Origin: Malurus cyaneus samueli
Taxonomy: Eukaryota > Chordata > Aves > Passeriformes > Maluridae
NCBI GenBank assembly: GCA_009741485.1
Contig: CM019214.1
Coordinates: forward strand, 51,672,863-51,736,862
Direction: 5' to 3'
Length of the DNA stretch: 64,000 bases
This document shows positions 63,361-64,000 of this stretch, piece by piece. How positions within the stretch are numbered: the first letter of the stretch is position 1; each line of letters opens with the position of its first letter. The position numbers and the translations under genes are program-made. The notes under the pieces are model-generated. The model saw nothing but the letters and a program-made list of their open reading frames with translations. It did no database searches and was not told the DNA's origin.

Positions 63361-64000
63361 TGGGAGTAGGATTTGTGAGATTTGTGACTTGCTCACCTTT
63401 CAGGTCTGCTTTCTCTAGTGGTTCAATTTCTCTGCATAAAGATGCTGCAAACCATCCTGGAGAACCGTAAATTAAAAATTATCACCTCTACCTCTCAGTG
63501 TAGTTTACAGTCAGATTTTTAGTTGAATGTGACATATGTTTCCATTGCATTTAGATTTAAAAAAAAAGGATTTGTTACGTTGCTTGCACTTCAATTTCCA
63601 GGCCTTTTTGCACACAGAAAGCATGGCCACACTGTGCTATACGAAGCAAAGCACATTTTTGAGACTTTCTTCTGAGGCACTGCCTCAGCCCTGCAGGGTG
63701 GACACTTTGCTCCCACTGCCATCGTTGCATTGTGGGACAAACATGACGTTTGCTGCCACCATATCATCCGTGTCACTTAGTAAAATTGGTGCACACACGG
63801 CTTTATCTGCCTTGTTTATTTAAATTGCAAGCTCTTTAGCACATGGGCTACTGCTACTCTGTGCAGTGTTTAAAATGCTGGAAGTAAAAAGAGAAGGGGC
63901 ACCTTTCAATTCTTTGCGTGTGCACTACCATGATATGATATTATTAATAAAAAGAGCAATAATAATAATATTATAGAAAAACGGCTGCAATTACAATGAT
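63361..64000. other. Unique sequence to the window end
   Basis: A 95-codon plus-strand frame (63536-63823) and a 61-codon antisense frame overlap and are not recognised. The sequence ends in the AAT tract and AT-rich DNA. Confidence 0.6.
63958..63972. repeat. (AAT)n tract near the window end
   Basis: CAATAATAATAATATTAT, five units. Confidence 0.85.

Noticed and set aside
1..64000. tRNA, rRNA, snRNA, CRISPR-like or bacterial-type elements
   Set aside because: No B-box-like GTTCGAATC core with a cloverleaf, no rRNA or spliceosomal RNA signature, and no regularly spaced direct repeats were seen. The DNA is clearly vertebrate-type.

Overview
The window looks like intergenic or intronic DNA from a bird, probably a passerine-type genome. 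I see no gene with confidence. The evidence for a bird is the set of interspersed repeats: several truncated copies of the CR1 retrotransposon (the dominant avian/reptilian LINE) with its typical 3' end and (ATTCTATG)-like terminal octamers, one compact solo LTR, and no Alu or L1. The DNA is AT-rich by eye, with stop codons in all frames every few tens of codons. The longest ATG-started open frames (about 120-184 codons) are not recognisable proteins. There are no operons, rRNA, tRNA or CRISPR-like arrays, and no CpG island other than the CpG-rich LTR.

Layout. 1-24.2 kb: no recognised transposon, mostly unique AT-rich sequence with several compositionally distinct blocks (about 8.8-10.4, 13.6-13.9, 18.6-18.9 and 22.5-22.7 kb) that look like conserved non-coding/enhancer DNA. 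24.2-27.2 kb: a cluster of CR1 relics, consisting of an old reverse-transcriptase fragment on the minus strand, an old 3' end on the minus strand, a 19-bp tandem repeat, then two plus-strand CR1 3' ends of different subfamilies. 27.2-38.4 kb: almost free of transposons, with one possible MIR-like SINE relic near 31.1 kb. 38,479-39,075: a 597-bp solo LTR of an endogenous retrovirus on the minus strand, bounded by TG...CA ends and a perfect 5-bp target duplication, with a TATA box and a polyadenylation signal in the correct order. 39.1-49.1 kb: unique sequence with more regulatory-looking blocks. 49.2-49.6 kb: minus-strand CR1 whose reverse-transcriptase region appears joined directly to the CR1 3' terminus. 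56.2-56.5 kb: minus-strand CR1 3' end in which the GGTTTGGG motif has expanded into about 15 copies of GGTTT. 61.1-61.3 kb: another minus-strand CR1 3' end, preceded by a splice-acceptor-like site and a 54-codon non-ATG open frame. 62.9-63.4 kb: a further conserved-looking block.

Nothing here works as a gene system. The most informative content is the repeat history and the candidate regulatory blocks. I did not find an undescribed biological system that I could defend. Family names rest on recognition of consensus features by eye, and all conservation claims are predictions that need an alignment.
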